This document shows, piece by piece, positions 1 through 10,357 of a DNA stretch of 40,059 bases; position 1 is the first letter of the stretch; each line of letters starts with the position of its first letter. Origin of the DNA: Candidatus Nitrotoga sp. 1052 (GTDB taxonomy: Bacteria > Pseudomonadota > Gammaproteobacteria > Burkholderiales > Gallionellaceae); NCBI RefSeq assembly GCF_927312905.1, contig NZ_CAKMHQ010000061.1:1-40059 (forward strand), given 5' to 3'. The notes under the pieces are model-generated. The model did not search any database. It had not been told where the DNA came from and was given only the letters and a program-made list of their open reading frames with translations. A program made the translations under genes and the position numbers.

Positions 1-74
1 GCAGCACCGTAGCAAAGAAATCAGGAAAACCGGACATTTCTATTTAGCGTTGACAGTATTTCTCACAACCAGCA

Positions 75-103
75 TTGCGTGCCTGACTTAGGCACAATAT
101 AAT
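75..103 (+). promoter_or_regulatory. sigma-70-like promoter with palindrome in the spacer
   Basis: TTGCGT (75-80) and TATAAT (98-103) are separated by 17 bp, a good match to a housekeeping promoter, with a predicted start near 110, about 85 nt before the gene at 196. The spacer holds a perfect inverted repeat, GTGCCT (79-84) and AGGCAC (90-95) with a 5-nt loop, which could be a repressor or activator site. The elements are visible directly; regulation is inferred. Confidence 0.5.
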
Positions 104-195
104 ACTTACATAGATTATTAGCGGTTCAATTCTGGACATTCAACTAAATGTTAAAGATTAAACTATTAATTCGACTAATCCGACCGTAGGAAAAA

Positions 196-597
196 ATGTC
201 AAACGAAAAACCTTTAAGACCAATAGCTTCGGTTCGCACATACCCTACCGATGCAAATAATGTAATTTGTCTTGCATTAACAGATACTAATGGCGCTGAA
301 ACTGAATTTATCATCAATCCAGAAGGATTGAATGCTCTTATATATCCAGTTCTTGGACTTGCTTCGAAATGGGCAAAAGAATCGGATTTAAAAGTAAAAT
401 CTTGGTCTGGTCCTAAAAATGCGCTTCCCGCACAGCATATAGAATTAGCCATTGGCCGAACCGCTACTGAGTGCGCTGTACGGGTTTTTATGGGTGAGGT
501 TGAACTTACATTTATCATTCCTCTCGACGACGTGCTTAAGGCTGCTGGAAAGTTTATGCAACATCTCGATAAAGATTCTGAAAGTTCAATACATTGA
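196..597 (+). CDS. hypothetical protein, 133 aa
   Basis: I do not recognise this protein. It starts at ATG with AGG five bases upstream and lies downstream of the promoter at 75-103, so it is probably real and transcribed alone. The sequence alternates short hydrophobic stretches, suggesting a small soluble alpha/beta fold, for example around residues 20-40 and 85-105, and ends with a polar amphipathic segment. There is no signal peptide, no transmembrane helix and no cysteine-rich motif. It is AT-rich compared with the cell-wall genes to its right, and no neighbour suggests a function, so it may be accessory DNA. Confidence 0.6.
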   Translation: MSNEKPLRPIASVRTYPTDANNVICLALTDTNGAETEFIINPEGLNALIYPVLGLASKWAKESDLKVKSWSGPKNALPAQHIELAIGRTATECAVRVFMGEVELTFIIPLDDVLKAAGKFMQHLDKDSESSIH

Positions 598-1125
598 GCT
601 TTGTAACTCCTGATCTTCCATGTTGAGTGTCGGTCTAATTTCATCTAGATCTACACTTTCTCCTCTCAGAAACAAATATTACTCTGATTCGATATGCGCT
701 CGTGGCCTTGCCGTAGGGTAACGCTAACTTGCTTGGCGCTTCTTCTGGCCACCATTTGTTCATCCGCTAGGCTGCAGAGGTGCTTGAGATAATTGTGCAA
801 GCCCCCATTAATCGGACCAGGAGGTCTAGTCGGCCTTTTTTCGGGAACAGGCTCACAAATTGTTTCACTGCCCCATCCAAGTTAATCTGGCTCGCACAGT
901 TTGTGCAGGTCAAGGCACTGATTTAGTTTTTGATCCGGCCTCGGCCGAAACATGTCTTCTTGGAAAATTTGCTCAAATTACGTGGTTTTATTTTGCAAAA
1001 AACTTATATTCGACAGACTGGATTCATGCAAATTCCACATTACTTGATTACCCATTAAAACAGATAAATACGTCATTTTTATGGGTTGTTCAGAGACGGA
1101 TAATAATCAATGCAAAAGATATGTC
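598..1125. other. intergenic stretch without a supported gene
   Basis: This 528-bp AT-rich stretch lies between the unrecognised gene at 196-597 and the small membrane protein gene on the minus strand. An open frame at 860-1129 (plus) begins at TTG without a ribosome binding site and resembles no family I know. A short GACC-AGGA-GGTC inverted repeat near 815-826 precedes a T-run but is too weak to call a terminator. I see no RNA gene, recognisable transposase or CRISPR repeat here. Confidence 0.5.
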
Positions 1126-1326
1126 CTAAACAAAAATGCGCCAACCTATCAAAACATAACGCTCCAATAAAAACAGCACGACAAATATCAATAACATGAA
1201 AATCACGAAGCGCACTATCTGCCAGGCTAGATTTAGATAGCGGCGATTGCGGGTAATCATATACGCTCCGCCGGAAAAGACAATGAAAAGAGCGGCTAGG
1301 ACGAGCAGCAGACGCAAAATGAGCAA
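1126..1326 (-). CDS. small inner-membrane protein, 66 aa
   Basis: A very hydrophobic protein with two predicted membrane helices, about residues 2-22 and 36-60, joined by a short loop containing the basic segment TRNRRYLN. Its start is TTG, supported by an AAGGG ribosome binding site eight bases upstream; there is no in-frame ATG nearby. It lies about 100 bp downstream of lpxC on the same strand and may be the last gene of the division/cell-wall cluster. I do not recognise a named family. Its role is unknown; the two-helix topology is the only structural statement the sequence supports. Confidence 0.6.
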   Translation of the reverse strand: MLILRLLLVLAALFIVFSGGAYMITRNRRYLNLAWQIVRFVIFMLLIFVVLFLLERYVLIGWRIFV

Positions 1327-1427
1327 AGTGTTTACCCTTACAGTTGATTAGGTGAATTTAACTCCGCCTAATCCTTATTCCGATCTCGTAGGAGATGGGT
1401 TGGGGAGAGAGGTTGCCTGATGAAGAA

Positions 1428-2339
1428 TCAGGCAGTCTGCAATTGTAAGCGCAGGAATGCCGGCGCTTCCTCAGTCTTGTTGAAAGTCACAAACTCCCAC
1501 GCTTGTTCATCAGCAAGCAAGGTGCGTAGCAAGGCATTGTTCAGAGCATGGCCGGACTTATAACCAGAGAAAGCGCCGATCAGCGGATGCCCGAGCAAAT
1601 ATAGGTCGCCAATAGCATCTAGAATTTTGTGTTTGACAAACTCGTCCTCAAAGCGCAGCCCATCTGGGTTGATGACGCGGTATTCATCCATCACGATGGC
1701 ATTGTCCAAGTTACCGCCCAGCGCCAATCCTTGAGCTCGCATATTCTCAACGTCATGCATGAAGCCGAAGGTGCGTGCACGGCTTACTTCCTTGATGTAA
1801 GAATGTTCCCCTAGATCTATCGTCACATGCTGCTTGGTTGTGGCAAACACAGGATGGGAAAAATTAATAGTAAAGTTAAGTTTGTAGCCGTTGAATGGTT
1901 CGAAGCGCACCCATTTGTCACCATCCTTGATCTCTATGACTTTTTTTATGCGGATGAATTTCTTTGCCGCAGATTGTTCGATGATGCCTGCAGATTGCAA
2001 AAGGAAAATAAATGTTCCAGCGCTCCCATCCATAATCGGCACTTCTGCGCTAGTTAAGTCAACAAAAGCATTGTCCACGCCAAGCCCGGCAAAAGCGGAC
2101 ATTAGGTGTTCAATAGTGGCTATACGCGTGCCGTTTACTTCCAGGCAGGTGGACAAGCGGGTATCATGTACCGCATGCGCTTCAGCGCGGATCACCACCA
2201 CCGGCACAACATCCACCCGGCGGAATACGATGCCGCTGTTTGCCGGTGCAGGAGACAAGGTAAGATTAACCCGCTCACCAGTATGCAGCCCTACCCCAGT
2301 AGCTTGCACCGAATTTTTTAATGTGCGTTGGTTAACCAT
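1428..2339 (-). CDS. lpxC: UDP-3-O-acyl-N-acetylglucosamine deacetylase
   Basis: LpxC is a zinc metalloamidase that removes the acetyl group of UDP-3-O-acyl-GlcNAc, the committed step of lipid A synthesis, in the cytoplasm. The 303-residue length is normal. Key residues are visible: the EHLMSA motif with catalytic Glu77 and zinc ligand His78, the second zinc site HKILDAIGD with His237 and Asp241, Thr190 in the ARTFGF segment, and the general acid His264 in SGH. These match the E. coli residues shifted by one. It is the last recognisable gene of the dcw cluster, separated from ftsZ by 264 bp. Its presence shows a lipopolysaccharide-bearing Gram-negative cell. Confidence 0.97.
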   Translation of the reverse strand: MVNQRTLKNSVQATGVGLHTGERVNLTLSPAPANSGIVFRRVDVVPVVVIRAEAHAVHDTRLSTCLEVNGTRIATIEHLMSAFAGLGVDNAFVDLTSAEVPIMDGSAGTFIFLLQSAGIIEQSAAKKFIRIKKVIEIKDGDKWVRFEPFNGYKLNFTINFSHPVFATTKQHVTIDLGEHSYIKEVSRARTFGFMHDVENMRAQGLALGGNLDNAIVMDEYRVINPDGLRFEDEFVKHKILDAIGDLYLLGHPLIGAFSGYKSGHALNNALLRTLLADEQAWEFVTFNKTEEAPAFLRLQLQTA

Positions 2340-2392
2340 GTTGCTTCTAAGAGTTTATAAATAATTTTTAATTTTAACATAGTTCATTCTGG

Positions 2393-2410
2393 CACCGGTT
2401 TATACCGGTG
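2393..2410. repeat. short perfect inverted repeat upstream of lpxC
   Basis: CACCGGT and ACCGGTG pair perfectly over 7 bp around a TTAT loop, about 55 bp before the lpxC start. No T-run follows on the minus strand, so it is not a typical terminator. It could be an operator or an mRNA hairpin in the lpxC leader. I see no more than the symmetry. Confidence 0.35.
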
Positions 2411-2568
2411 TTTTGCAGGAACCTCTAAACAAATCGCGCGCATATTGCGGCGTGTCAATTCCATGCGCAGTTGAATTGCGCAGGGAAATTACCGCAAGGT
2501 GAGCACCGTTCATTGATGCAAATCTTCTGTCCGCCACCCTGCCTTTGTGTATCCTGACTGCAACGTCT

Positions 2569-2595
2569 AAAAAGGATGGGATGTTCGCGCTCCCA
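2569..2595 (-). terminator. weak intrinsic terminator after ftsZ
   Basis: On the minus strand, eight bases after the ftsZ stop codon, TGGGA and TCCCA form a 5-bp stem around a 9-nt loop, followed by TCC and five T residues. This would partly separate ftsZ from lpxC transcription. The stem is short, so the call is tentative. Confidence 0.35.
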
Positions 2596-2603
2596 GAACG
2601 GTA

Positions 2604-3761
2604 TTAATCTGCTTGCTTGCGCAGAAAGGACGGAATGTCCAGTGTGTCAACACCGGACTGCTTCATCGCCTCGACTGCTTCGCGGTGACGGCCATTACGT
2701 ATTACTGCAGGCATTTCAAGCTCTTTATAATTGACCGCGAAGATTGGTTCGTTATGCGTGCCTGTGCGTTGCCCATAAACAAGTTCCGGCTTAGTTTGCT
2801 TGCGTTCTAGCGGCGAGCCCAAGCCAGTTGCCACAATGGTCACTCGCAGTTCGTCACCCATGCTCTCATCGAACACAGAGCCAACTATTACGGTGGCTTC
2901 TTCAATGGCAAACTGCACACTGTTGGTAATTTCCCTGAATTCTCTCAGAGTGAGTTTGCTACTGGAGCTGATATTTATCAGTACACCGCGCGCGCCTGCT
3001 AAATTCACGTCCTCCAGCAAAGGGCTGGACATGGCGCGTTCTGCCGCAACTTTAGCGCGATCAGATCCAGAAGCAGTAGCCGATCCCATCATCGCCATAC
3101 CGTTTTCAGACATAAGGGTACGCACATCGGCAAAGTCCACATTCATCAGGCCGGGTACATTAATTACTTCTGCAATGCCCGCCACCGCGCCCTGTAACAC
3201 GCTATTGGAGGCGCTGAATGCATCCAGTAAACTAGTGTCTTCGCCCAGCACGGCCATCAGCTTTTCATTTGGCACGATGATGAGTGAGTCCACAGACTCA
3301 CACAGTGCTTCGATGCCAGCTTGTGCCAAACGCATGCGCTTGCCTTCGTGAAGAAATGGTTTGGTCACTACAGCCACGGTGAGGATGTCCATTTCCTTGG
3401 CTATCTGGGCTACTACGGGTGCCGCGCCGGTGCCTGTGCCGCCACCCATTCCCGCAGTGATAAATATCATATTGGCACCTTGGATCAAATCGGCAATGCG
3501 CTCGCGATCTTCCTCGGCAGCGGCTCGTCCAACGTCCGGAATTGCCCCCGCACCTAATCCCTTGGTAATAGTGGCACCTATCTGTAACTGAGTGCGCGCT
3601 TTGTTGCGATTGAGTGCTTGGGCATCGGTATTAATGACGATGAACTCTACACCCTGTACGCCTTTCTCAATCATATGGTCCACTGCATTGCCGCCGCAGC
3701 CGCCCACGCCTATAACCTTAATTACCGCGTCCTGAAGTTGTACATTCTCGATTTCAAACAT
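2604..3761 (-). CDS. ftsZ: cell division GTPase FtsZ
   Basis: FtsZ is the tubulin-like GTPase that polymerises into the Z-ring at mid-cell. The 385-residue protein shows the tubulin signature GGGTGTG at 106-112, the N-terminal nucleotide fold with GVGGCGGNAV near 18-27, and the T7-loop segment NVDFADV near residue 206 that completes GTP hydrolysis in the neighbouring subunit. The C-terminal tail DIPSFLRKQAD is the conserved peptide that binds FtsA and ZipA. The ATG start has a good GGGAG ribosome binding site. It follows ftsA by 79 bp on the same strand. There is nothing odd in the sequence. Confidence 0.98.
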   Translation of the reverse strand: MFEIENVQLQDAVIKVIGVGGCGGNAVDHMIEKGVQGVEFIVINTDAQALNRNKARTQLQIGATITKGLGAGAIPDVGRAAAEEDRERIADLIQGANMIFITAGMGGGTGTGAAPVVAQIAKEMDILTVAVVTKPFLHEGKRMRLAQAGIEALCESVDSLIIVPNEKLMAVLGEDTSLLDAFSASNSVLQGAVAGIAEVINVPGLMNVDFADVRTLMSENGMAMMGSATASGSDRAKVAAERAMSSPLLEDVNLAGARGVLINISSSSKLTLREFREITNSVQFAIEEATVIVGSVFDESMGDELRVTIVATGLGSPLERKQTKPELVYGQRTGTHNEPIFAVNYKELEMPAVIRNGRHREAVEAMKQSGVDTLDIPSFLRKQAD

Positions 3762-3840
3762 TATTTTCTCCCTGTTGTTTACAATTTAAACTCAAACACT
3801 TAATAATCCGCTTCGTTGTGCTCAGCTAGAAATTATTCCG

Positions 3841-5076
3841 CTAAAAATTTCCTTTGAACCATGCTTTCATGCTGCTCAGCACCTCGCTGAAAGAATTCGA
3901 ACGCTGACGCGCAGCCTGATTGTGCTGGTATTGCTCCAATCCATAGAGCAGCAAGCCAACACCTGTGGAAAAACGGGGTGTTTTCACCACATCAGACAGT
4001 CCCCCTATATAGCGCGGCAATCCTAAACGAACCGGCATATGGAATATTTCCTCACCCAGTTCCACCATGCCCTGCATGGCGCTGCTGCCACCAGTGATGA
4101 CGATGCCCGAGGACAGCAAATTTTCGAATCCGCTGCGGCGCAGCTCAGCCTGCACCAGCATATACAGCTCCTCCACGCGTGGCTCAATGACCTCTGCTAA
4201 GGTTTGCCGCGACAACATACGTATACCTCGCTCACCGACTCCAGGGACACCGATCGGACCGTCGTCAGCGAGCTGGCGCAAAGCGCAGCCATATTTGATC
4301 TTGATGTCTTCCGCATCCGTAGTCGGGGTGCGCAAAGCCATTGCGATATCATTAGTAATTTGGTCGCCTGCAATTGGAATTACGGCGGTATGACGAATCG
4401 CGCCACCAGTAAAAATCGCCACATCGGTAGTACCGCCGCCGATGTCCACTAAACACACGCCCAAATCTCTTTCGTCGTCCGACAGTACCGCTTTGCTTGA
4501 TGCCAGCGGTTGCAGGATCATCTCCCGCACCTCCAGCCCGCAGCGGTGCACGCACTTCATGATGTTCTGTGCCGCCGCTACCGCACCAGTAACGATATGC
4601 ACCTCGACCTCAAGGCGCATACCGCTCATACCCAGCGGCTTCTTGATATTCCCTTGCCCATCAATGCTGAATTCCTGTTCCAAAATGTGCAATATCTGCT
4701 GGTCGCTAGGCAAGCTTAGCGAGCTGGCGGTTTCAACCGCTCGGTCGATGTCAGCCTGCGCAACTTCCCGATCTTTAATCTTGACCATGCCATTGGCATT
4801 GGAACTTTTAATATGGCTGCCCGCGATGCCCGTGTAGACCTCACGAATCTTGCAGTCGGCCATTAATTCGGCATCACCCAGCGCACGCTGAATCGCCGCC
4901 ACTGTCGCATCAATATTGACCACCATGCCCTTCTTCATGCCGGAGGATTCGTGCATTCCTACGCCGATTACTTCCATGGTTCCTTCCGACTTGACCTCGG
5001 CGACGATAGTGACAATCTTGGAAGTGCCGATGTCCAGCCCTACAATCAAGTTCTTGTTTTCCCTGCCATTACTCAT
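3841..5076 (-). CDS. ftsA: cell division protein FtsA
   Basis: FtsA is an actin-like ATPase that tethers FtsZ filaments to the inner membrane. The 411-residue protein begins with the actin-fold phosphate-1 motif GLDIGTSKI (about residues 13-21), contains the FtsA-specific 1C domain (about 85-165), and has the second phosphate motif VDIGGGTTDV (about 212-221). The C-terminal segment SSMKAWFKGNF is amphipathic and fits the membrane-targeting helix. It lies between ftsQ (94-bp gap) and ftsZ (79-bp gap), the standard order, and these gaps may hold promoters for extra ftsA and ftsZ expression, though I do not see a strong one. Confidence 0.97.
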   Translation of the reverse strand: MSNGRENKNLIVGLDIGTSKIVTIVAEVKSEGTMEVIGVGMHESSGMKKGMVVNIDATVAAIQRALGDAELMADCKIREVYTGIAGSHIKSSNANGMVKIKDREVAQADIDRAVETASSLSLPSDQQILHILEQEFSIDGQGNIKKPLGMSGMRLEVEVHIVTGAVAAAQNIMKCVHRCGLEVREMILQPLASSKAVLSDDERDLGVCLVDIGGGTTDVAIFTGGAIRHTAVIPIAGDQITNDIAMALRTPTTDAEDIKIKYGCALRQLADDGPIGVPGVGERGIRMLSRQTLAEVIEPRVEELYMLVQAELRRSGFENLLSSGIVITGGSSAMQGMVELGEEIFHMPVRLGLPRYIGGLSDVVKTPRFSTGVGLLLYGLEQYQHNQAARQRSNSFSEVLSSMKAWFKGNF

Positions 5077-5170
5077 TGAATTTCTCCACTGCCTTAACTT
5101 TTTGCGTTGTATGGACGATGCATGTACTAAAATATGTGTTTCATCATGAGATAAATCCTCTATGGAATTT

Positions 5171-5971
5171 TTAGCTTCGCCCTATATCGGTTTTTTTCGC
5201 GACCATGCCCAGACCGTTTGCTGTACCCGACAGGTAAGCAGCGAAGCCATTGCGATAACGCAAATCCACATACTCTATCCTGCGTTGCAGTCCATTTGGA
5301 TGCGGAGCTTTTCTCGCATGAAAAAATTCGTAATTTTGTTGCATGGGCATCAGGCTGTATGGGTACACCGCCACAAAGCGCGCCAAGCGCTGCTTTGACT
5401 GCTCCCGCCCCAATTCCAGCAGCATGCCGTTGTTCAGGCGTAACCGCCATGAACGGCGCGGTGACAAGCTGATTTCTGTAATTTCCTGCTTAAGCGGTGC
5501 AAGCTGCTCAGTTAATGCGGCATACATCTGGGTCACTTCGGCTGCGCTATCGGGCTGCCCGATGAATTTCGGCAATAGCTTGTCCGTCTCAGCCGAGAAC
5601 ACCTCGCCGTGGGTGCTCACCAACCCTGCGTCGTTCCAATGCGCCAGCGCTACATGCTCTTCCAAGCTTATTTCCAGCCGCCATGGGAAATGGCGCCGCA
5701 TACTTACTTTACGCACCCAGGGGATGCTCTCGAAAGCTCGCCGCGTACGTTCCAGATCGACAGTGAAAAAATTACCGTGCAATTCATTGCGCACCATTGC
5801 CTCAATCTGAGCAGGAACCACCTGACGCGGCGCAGCAGTAAAAGATACGACGCGAAGCGCAAACACTGGCAAGTGCAACGCATAGTGCAATGCGCCATAT
5901 AAAACCAGTACGAAGCAAACGCCGAACAGCACGCTGGAAATCATGCGTAACAACTCCGGCTTATCCCACAT
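5171..5971 (-). CDS. ftsQ: cell division protein FtsQ
   Basis: FtsQ is the bitopic inner-membrane protein that links early and late divisome proteins through the FtsQ-FtsB-FtsL complex. The 266-residue sequence has a short cytoplasmic N-terminus, one transmembrane helix at about residues 10-30, a POTRA domain (about 38-108, starting [12 protein letters not shown] and ending [14 protein letters not shown]), and a beta domain to about residue 230. The start overlaps the end of ddlB by 11 nt, indicating translational coupling. The 36-residue basic tail after the beta domain is poorly conserved in this family, so its exact end carries no functional information. Confidence 0.93.
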   Translation of the reverse strand: MWDKPELLRMISSVLFGVCFVLVLYGALHYALHLPVFALRVVSFTAAPRQVVPAQIEAMVRNELHGNFFTVDLERTRRAFESIPWVRKVSMRRHFPWRLEISLEEHVALAHWNDAGLVSTHGEVFSAETDKLLPKFIGQPDSAAEVTQMYAALTEQLAPLKQEITEISLSPRRSWRLRLNNGMLLELGREQSKQRLARFVAVYPYSLMPMQQNYEFFHARKAPHPNGLQRRIEYVDLRYRNGFAAYLSGTANGLGMVAKKTDIGRS

Positions 5972-6908
5972 GGGTCAACTCCAGTATGGTTAACACCAGT
6001 TGTTCGAAACTCATTCCGGCCTGACGTGCCGCCATTGGCACCAAGCTGTGGTCGGTCATGCCGGGCACGGTATTGATCTCCAGCAAATAAGGCTGTCCAG
6101 CCTCATCCATCAAAAAATCCACACGCCCCCAGCCGGCGCCTCCTATCAGTGCAAAGCCTTGTAGTGCCAGGCGTTGCATCTCGGCTTCTTTTTCTTGCGA
6201 CAAACCAGAGGGGCACAGATAGCGCGTATCGTTGCGTAAGTACTTTGCCTCATAGTCGTAAAATTCATTGGCTGGTTCTATCTTAATTACTGGCAGTGCC
6301 TGCTCACCAAGGATGGCAACCGTGTATTCGCCCCCGCTAATGAATGCCTCCGCAATTACCAATTTGTCATGTTTCGCCGCTTCTGCATATGCAGCCTGCA
6401 TTTCACTGGCCTTTTTCACTTTACTGATGCCCACACTAGAACCTTCATTGGCTGGCTTGATGAATAGCGGCAACCCCAGCCGTTTCACTATCGCATCCAA
6501 ATCGCTGGCTGCATCGAGCATCTCATAAGCCGGAATAGGCAGTCCTGCAGCCTGCCACACCAGTTTGCTGCGCCACTTGTCCATGGCTAGCGCTGAAGCC
6601 AATACCCCGCTACCGGTATAGGGTATGTTCATCAATTCAAGTGCGCCTTGCATCGTGCCGTCCTCGCCAAAGCGTCCGTGCAGCGCAATGAAGGCGCGTT
6701 GAAAACCACCCTCCAGCAGCTTATGCAAATCCTGTTCGGCAGGATCAAATGGCTGGGCATCAACCCCACTTTTTAGTAGCGCGGTCAGTACTGCTGCTCC
6801 GCTCTTGAGCGAGATTTCGCGCTCGGCGGAGCGCCCGCCATATAAGACCGCAACTTTTCCATGTTGTGCAGGAGGCAGAGAGCGTGGGAAAAGGTATTGG
6901 TTATTCAT
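5961..6908 (-). CDS. ddlB: D-alanine--D-alanine ligase
   Basis: DdlB joins two D-alanines with ATP to make the dipeptide used by MurF. The 315-residue protein is of family length and has the N-terminal motif [21 protein letters not shown], the central ATP-grasp region ([27 protein letters not shown] near 150-165) and the Mg-binding end motif [24 protein letters not shown]. It overlaps murB by 8 nt and ftsQ by 11 nt. Placement inside the dcw cluster supports the ddlB rather than the ddlA naming. Confidence 0.97.
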   Translation of the reverse strand: MNNQYLFPRSLPPAQHGKVAVLYGGRSAEREISLKSGAAVLTALLKSGVDAQPFDPAEQDLHKLLEGGFQRAFIALHGRFGEDGTMQGALELMNIPYTGSGVLASALAMDKWRSKLVWQAAGLPIPAYEMLDAASDLDAIVKRLGLPLFIKPANEGSSVGISKVKKASEMQAAYAEAAKHDKLVIAEAFISGGEYTVAILGEQALPVIKIEPANEFYDYEAKYLRNDTRYLCPSGLSQEKEAEMQRLALQGFALIGGAGWGRVDFLMDEAGQPYLLEINTVPGMTDHSLVPMAARQAGMSFEQLVLTILELTHVG

Positions 6909-7884
6909 GATTTCTTGCGTACTCGCCTATGATTCGCACTTCCGGATGCAGGCAAATACCGGTCTTGTGCTGCACGCTTGCCTGCACCTCGCTAATCAGA
7001 TTTTCAATGTCTGCCGCCGTGGCTCCGCCCACATTCACGATAAAGTTGGCGTGCTGTTCCGACACTCGCGCACCGCCGATCTGCAAGTTTTTCAACCCGC
7101 ACTGCTCGATCAGACGTGCCGCATAATCATTCGGCGGATTGCGGAACACCGAGCCGGCATTCGGCAGGTTTAAGGGCTGGGAGGCAATACGCTTGGATAG
7201 CAGCGCCTTAATCTCGCGGCGGGCGACTTCGCCGTCACCAGCTGGCAAGCGCAGTCTCGCGCCCACGAAAAATTCCTCTTGGTGAAAAGGCAAGGAATTA
7301 GGGATGCGGGCGTCGTCGTGCTCAAGATATATACCCTTCTTTCGCAACGCAACATGCCGATATCCAATCTCATAATCATCCGGCTCACGTTCCAATAGTT
7401 TCCCGCTACGCATTATCGTCTGCGCATTTGCTACCACATTCCAAGTTTCGCTACCGTAGCAGCCAGCGTTCATTGCCAACATTCCGCCCAGTGTGCCGGG
7501 TATTCCGGCGAAGAATTCCGCACCCTTCAGATTATGCTTCGCAGCGAAGCGGGCCAGCTTGGCACCGGATACACCAGCCTGCACATAGATCGATCCATCC
7601 GCTTCGATACGCATTTCGGTGAGCGCCGCATGTAATAGCAGCACCGTGCCGCGTAGACCGCCATCACGCACCAACAGGTTGCTTCCCAATCCCACCGCGA
7701 CTACCGGCTCATCTGCTGGCAAGGTTCGCAGGAAAACAATCAAGTCGGCCAGATCAGTGGGTTGATAGACTCTCTCAGCATAGCCACCAGCACGCCAACT
7801 GGTGTGCTGGCACATAGGGACATTGCTGCGTAGCGTTCCGCGCAACTTTTCGGTAATAAAATGGGCTGGTTCGATCATGTTCAT
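6901..7884 (-). CDS. murB: UDP-N-acetylenolpyruvoylglucosamine reductase
   Basis: MurB reduces UDP-GlcNAc-enolpyruvate to UDP-MurNAc with NADPH and FAD in the cytoplasm. The 327-residue protein shows the FAD-binding segment with [16 protein letters not shown] (about 62-77), the motif [24 protein letters not shown] (about 120-143), and the catalytic serine segment NAGSVFRNP near 241-249, where the serine acts as proton donor. The C-terminal EVRIIGEY is typical of the type I enzyme. The start ATG overlaps the murC stop as ATGA. Confidence 0.97.
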   Translation of the reverse strand: MNMIEPAHFITEKLRGTLRSNVPMCQHTSWRAGGYAERVYQPTDLADLIVFLRTLPADEPVVAVGLGSNLLVRDGGLRGTVLLLHAALTEMRIEADGSIYVQAGVSGAKLARFAAKHNLKGAEFFAGIPGTLGGMLAMNAGCYGSETWNVVANAQTIMRSGKLLEREPDDYEIGYRHVALRKKGIYLEHDDARIPNSLPFHQEEFFVGARLRLPAGDGEVARREIKALLSKRIASQPLNLPNAGSVFRNPPNDYAARLIEQCGLKNLQIGGARVSEQHANFIVNVGGATAADIENLISEVQASVQHKTGICLHPEVRIIGEYARNHE

Positions 7885-9299
7885 TTTGGAGATGCGCCAA
7901 TATTTGTGGCTATATTTTTTAGCATGCTCGCTACACCACCGATTGAACCCGCTCCCATGGTTACGATCACATCACCAGCTTGTGCCATGTTCAGAATGGC
8001 CTGCGGCATACCTTGAATTTGTTCCACGAATAGCACCTTGCTTTGCCCGGCTACACGTAACGCGTGAGTCAGTGCGCGCCCGTCTGCTGCTACGATGGGC
8101 GCCTCGCCTGCGGCATATACTTCGGCCAGCAGTAGCACATCCACCCCGCTTAACACCTTGACGAAATCTTCAAATAAGTCACGCGTACGCGTGTAGCGAT
8201 GGGGCTGAAACGCCAGCACTAAACGCCGCCCCGGAAATGCCCCGCGCACAGCATTTATTGTCGCCAGTATTTCGATGGGATGATGGCCGTAATCATCGAT
8301 CAGGGTAAAGGTGCCGCTATCCGCCAGTGGAATCTCGCCATAGCGCTGAAAACGTCGACCAACGCCCTCGAATTCACCCAGCGCGCTAACGATGGCATCA
8401 TCTGCTACTCCGACTTCCAGCCCCACGGCGATTGCTGCCAGCGCATTCTGTACGTTATGCTGTCCGGGCAGATTGAGTATGATATCCAGGTCGCGCGGCT
8501 GTCCGTTTTGTCGGCATAGTGCGGTAAATCGCATCTTGCCATCTTGATGGCGTACATTCACCGCACGGATTTGCGCGTCTTCGGCAAAACCGTAAGTGGT
8601 AACTGGCTTGCTAATACTGGGCAGAATGTCGCGTATGTTGGCATCATCCGCGCACACCATGACCATGCCATAGAATGGCAAGTGTTCGACGAAATCCACG
8701 AATGCCTGCTTCAGCTTCGAGAAATCATGCTCGTATGTTTCCATGTGATCGGCATCTATGTTGGTAATCACAGCCAAGATGGGTTGCAGGTACAAAAACG
8801 AAGCATCCGATTCATCGGCTTCCACTACGATAAATTCGCCAGTTCCCAGCTTGGCGTTGGTGCCGCTACTGTTAAGCTTCCCGCCAATGACAAAGGTCGG
8901 ATCAAAACCACCTTTGGCTAACACGCTTGCGATCAGGCTGGTGGTGGTTGTCTTGCCATGTGTGCCGGCCACGGCGATTCCCTGGCGTAAACGCATCAGT
9001 TCTGCCAGCATCATTGCGCGCGGCACCACTGGAATATTGCGCGTGCGCGCGGCTACTATTTCCGGGTTGTCTGAATTCACTGCGGAAGACACTACTACTG
9101 CATTGGCATTCGCCGAATGACTACCGTCATGTCCCAAATACACCGTCGCGCCGAGTTGTTTCATACGCTGTGTGATCGCATTGTCAGCTATGTCAGAACC
9201 ACTCACCTGATAGCCTAAATTGAGCAATACTTCAGCTATTCCGCTCATGCCGGAGCCACCTATGCCAACAAAGTGGATGTGTTTAACTTTATGTTTCAT
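7881..9299 (-). CDS. murC: UDP-N-acetylmuramate--L-alanine ligase
   Basis: MurC adds L-alanine to UDP-MurNAc, the first peptide-stem step. I chose the ATG at 9299 because it overlaps the murG stop as ATGA and gives the usual N-terminus [20 protein letters not shown]; a longer frame upstream (to 9332) would be abnormal. The resulting 472 residues are of normal length. Motifs are the UDP-binding GIGGSGMSG (12-20), the ATP-binding GTHGKTTTT (112-120) and the DDYGHHP segment of the central domain. It couples to murB downstream by another ATGA overlap. Confidence 0.97.
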   Translation of the reverse strand: MKHKVKHIHFVGIGGSGMSGIAEVLLNLGYQVSGSDIADNAITQRMKQLGATVYLGHDGSHSANANAVVVSSAVNSDNPEIVAARTRNIPVVPRAMMLAELMRLRQGIAVAGTHGKTTTTSLIASVLAKGGFDPTFVIGGKLNSSGTNAKLGTGEFIVVEADESDASFLYLQPILAVITNIDADHMETYEHDFSKLKQAFVDFVEHLPFYGMVMVCADDANIRDILPSISKPVTTYGFAEDAQIRAVNVRHQDGKMRFTALCRQNGQPRDLDIILNLPGQHNVQNALAAIAVGLEVGVADDAIVSALGEFEGVGRRFQRYGEIPLADSGTFTLIDDYGHHPIEILATINAVRGAFPGRRLVLAFQPHRYTRTRDLFEDFVKVLSGVDVLLLAEVYAAGEAPIVAADGRALTHALRVAGQSKVLFVEQIQGMPQAILNMAQAGDVIVTMGAGSIGGVASMLKNIATNIGASPK

Positions 9300-10357
9300 C
9301 CAGCCAACTCCATGCATACTTGTGCAACACACCGTGTTGCTTCCGGTTTGGCCAGTTTGCGCGCGCTTTGCGCCATGCTCAGAGCGCGTTCTCTAGTGAT
9401 TCCCTGTAATAAATTGGCCAAGGGCTGCGGTTTCAATTCGGTCTGCGATAGCAGGGCGGCCGCGCCGCGCTCGCTGAGAAAGCGCGCATTACCAGTCTGG
9501 TGATCATCCACCGCGAACGGAAATGGCACCAGTATGCTGGCCACGCCAGCTGCTGCCAGTTCGGCGATAGTCAAGGCTCCAGCGCGACAAATCACTATGT
9601 CCGCCCAGGCATAGTGCTGCGCCATATCATCCAGAAATGGCTGAGACTCGGCTTTTACTGCCGCCTGCTGGTAGGCGGTGCGCACTGCCTCCAAATGCTG
9701 CTTGCCAGTTTGATGTAACACATTGTGGCGCGTAGCCTGTGGCAATAATGCCAATGCCATCGGCACGCATTCGTTGATTGCCTTCGCACCCAAACTGCCA
9801 CCCAGCACTAATAGGTTAAGCACTCCGCTTCGTGCGGCGTAGCGGATATGCGGCTCGGGAAGCATGGTGATACTGTCGCGTACTGGATTGCCGCACCATT
9901 CAGCTGCTGGCAGTACGTGCGGAAAACCGCTCAGCACTCTTGCGGCCAATCGCGCCAGAACTTTGTTGCTCAGTCCGGCAATGGAATTTTGTTCGTGAAT
10001 CAACAATGGACGGCGCATCAATGCAGCCATGATTCCGCCAGGGATGGTGATGTAACCTCCCATCCCCAGCACCACGTCGGGACGATGACGCAACAATGCA
10101 GCACCGCTCTGCCCCAGTGCCAGCAGCAGATTTAGTGGCAGCATCAATTTGCGCAACAGTCCCTTTCCGCGCAGACCGGAGAACCGCACATTAGCCATTT
10201 CATAGCCATGTTGGGGCACCAACTCTGCTTCCATGCTTCTGGGCGCGCCCAGCCAAATGATGCGCCAGCCTTTCGAGCGCAGGTAGTCAGCCACAGCCAA
10301 AGCTGGGAAGATGTGGCCACCCGTTCCACCTGCCATGACCAGGATCTTACGCATCAT
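9296..10357 (-). CDS. murG: lipid II synthase MurG (GT28 glycosyltransferase)
   Basis: MurG transfers GlcNAc from UDP-GlcNAc to lipid I, giving lipid II on the inner face of the membrane. The ATG at 10357 overlaps the ftsW stop as ATGA and has a GAGAGG ribosome binding site within ftsW, so I take it as the start over the longer open frame; a second ATG follows immediately. The 353-residue protein has the N-terminal GGTGGH motif (10-15), a second glycine-rich loop GGSLGA in the C-terminal domain, and the UDP-GlcNAc-binding [11 protein letters not shown] segment. Length and motifs are normal. Confidence 0.97.
   Translation of the reverse strand: MMRKILVMAGGTGGHIFPALAVADYLRSKGWRIIWLGAPRSMEAELVPQHGYEMANVRFSGLRGKGLLRKLMLPLNLLLALGQSGAALLRHRPDVVLGMGGYITIPGGIMAALMRRPLLIHEQNSIAGLSNKVLARLAARVLSGFPHVLPAAEWCGNPVRDSITMLPEPHIRYAARSGVLNLLVLGGSLGAKAINECVPMALALLPQATRHNVLHQTGKQHLEAVRTAYQQAAVKAESQPFLDDMAQHYAWADIVICRAGALTIAELAAAGVASILVPFPFAVDDHQTGNARFLSERGAAALLSQTELKPQPLANLLQGITRERALSMAQSARKLAKPEATRCVAQVCMELAG

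Noticed and set aside
860-1129. 89-residue open frame on the plus strand
   Set aside because: TTG start without a ribosome binding site, no family likeness and strong overlap with unassigned AT-rich sequence.
2418-2432. AACCTCTAAACAAATC, similar to the end of the MITE-like element at 28881
   Set aside because: Only about nine bases match and there is no second end or target duplication, so it may be chance.
2400-2513. 37-codon minus-strand frame upstream of lpxC starting MNGAHLAVISLRNS
   Set aside because: It has a weak upstream site and no recognisable family; it is short enough to occur by chance and ends within the inverted repeat at 2393-2410.
9300-9332. N-terminal extension of murC
   Set aside because: The ATG at 9299 gives the family N-terminus and the ATGA overlap; the extension lies within murG.
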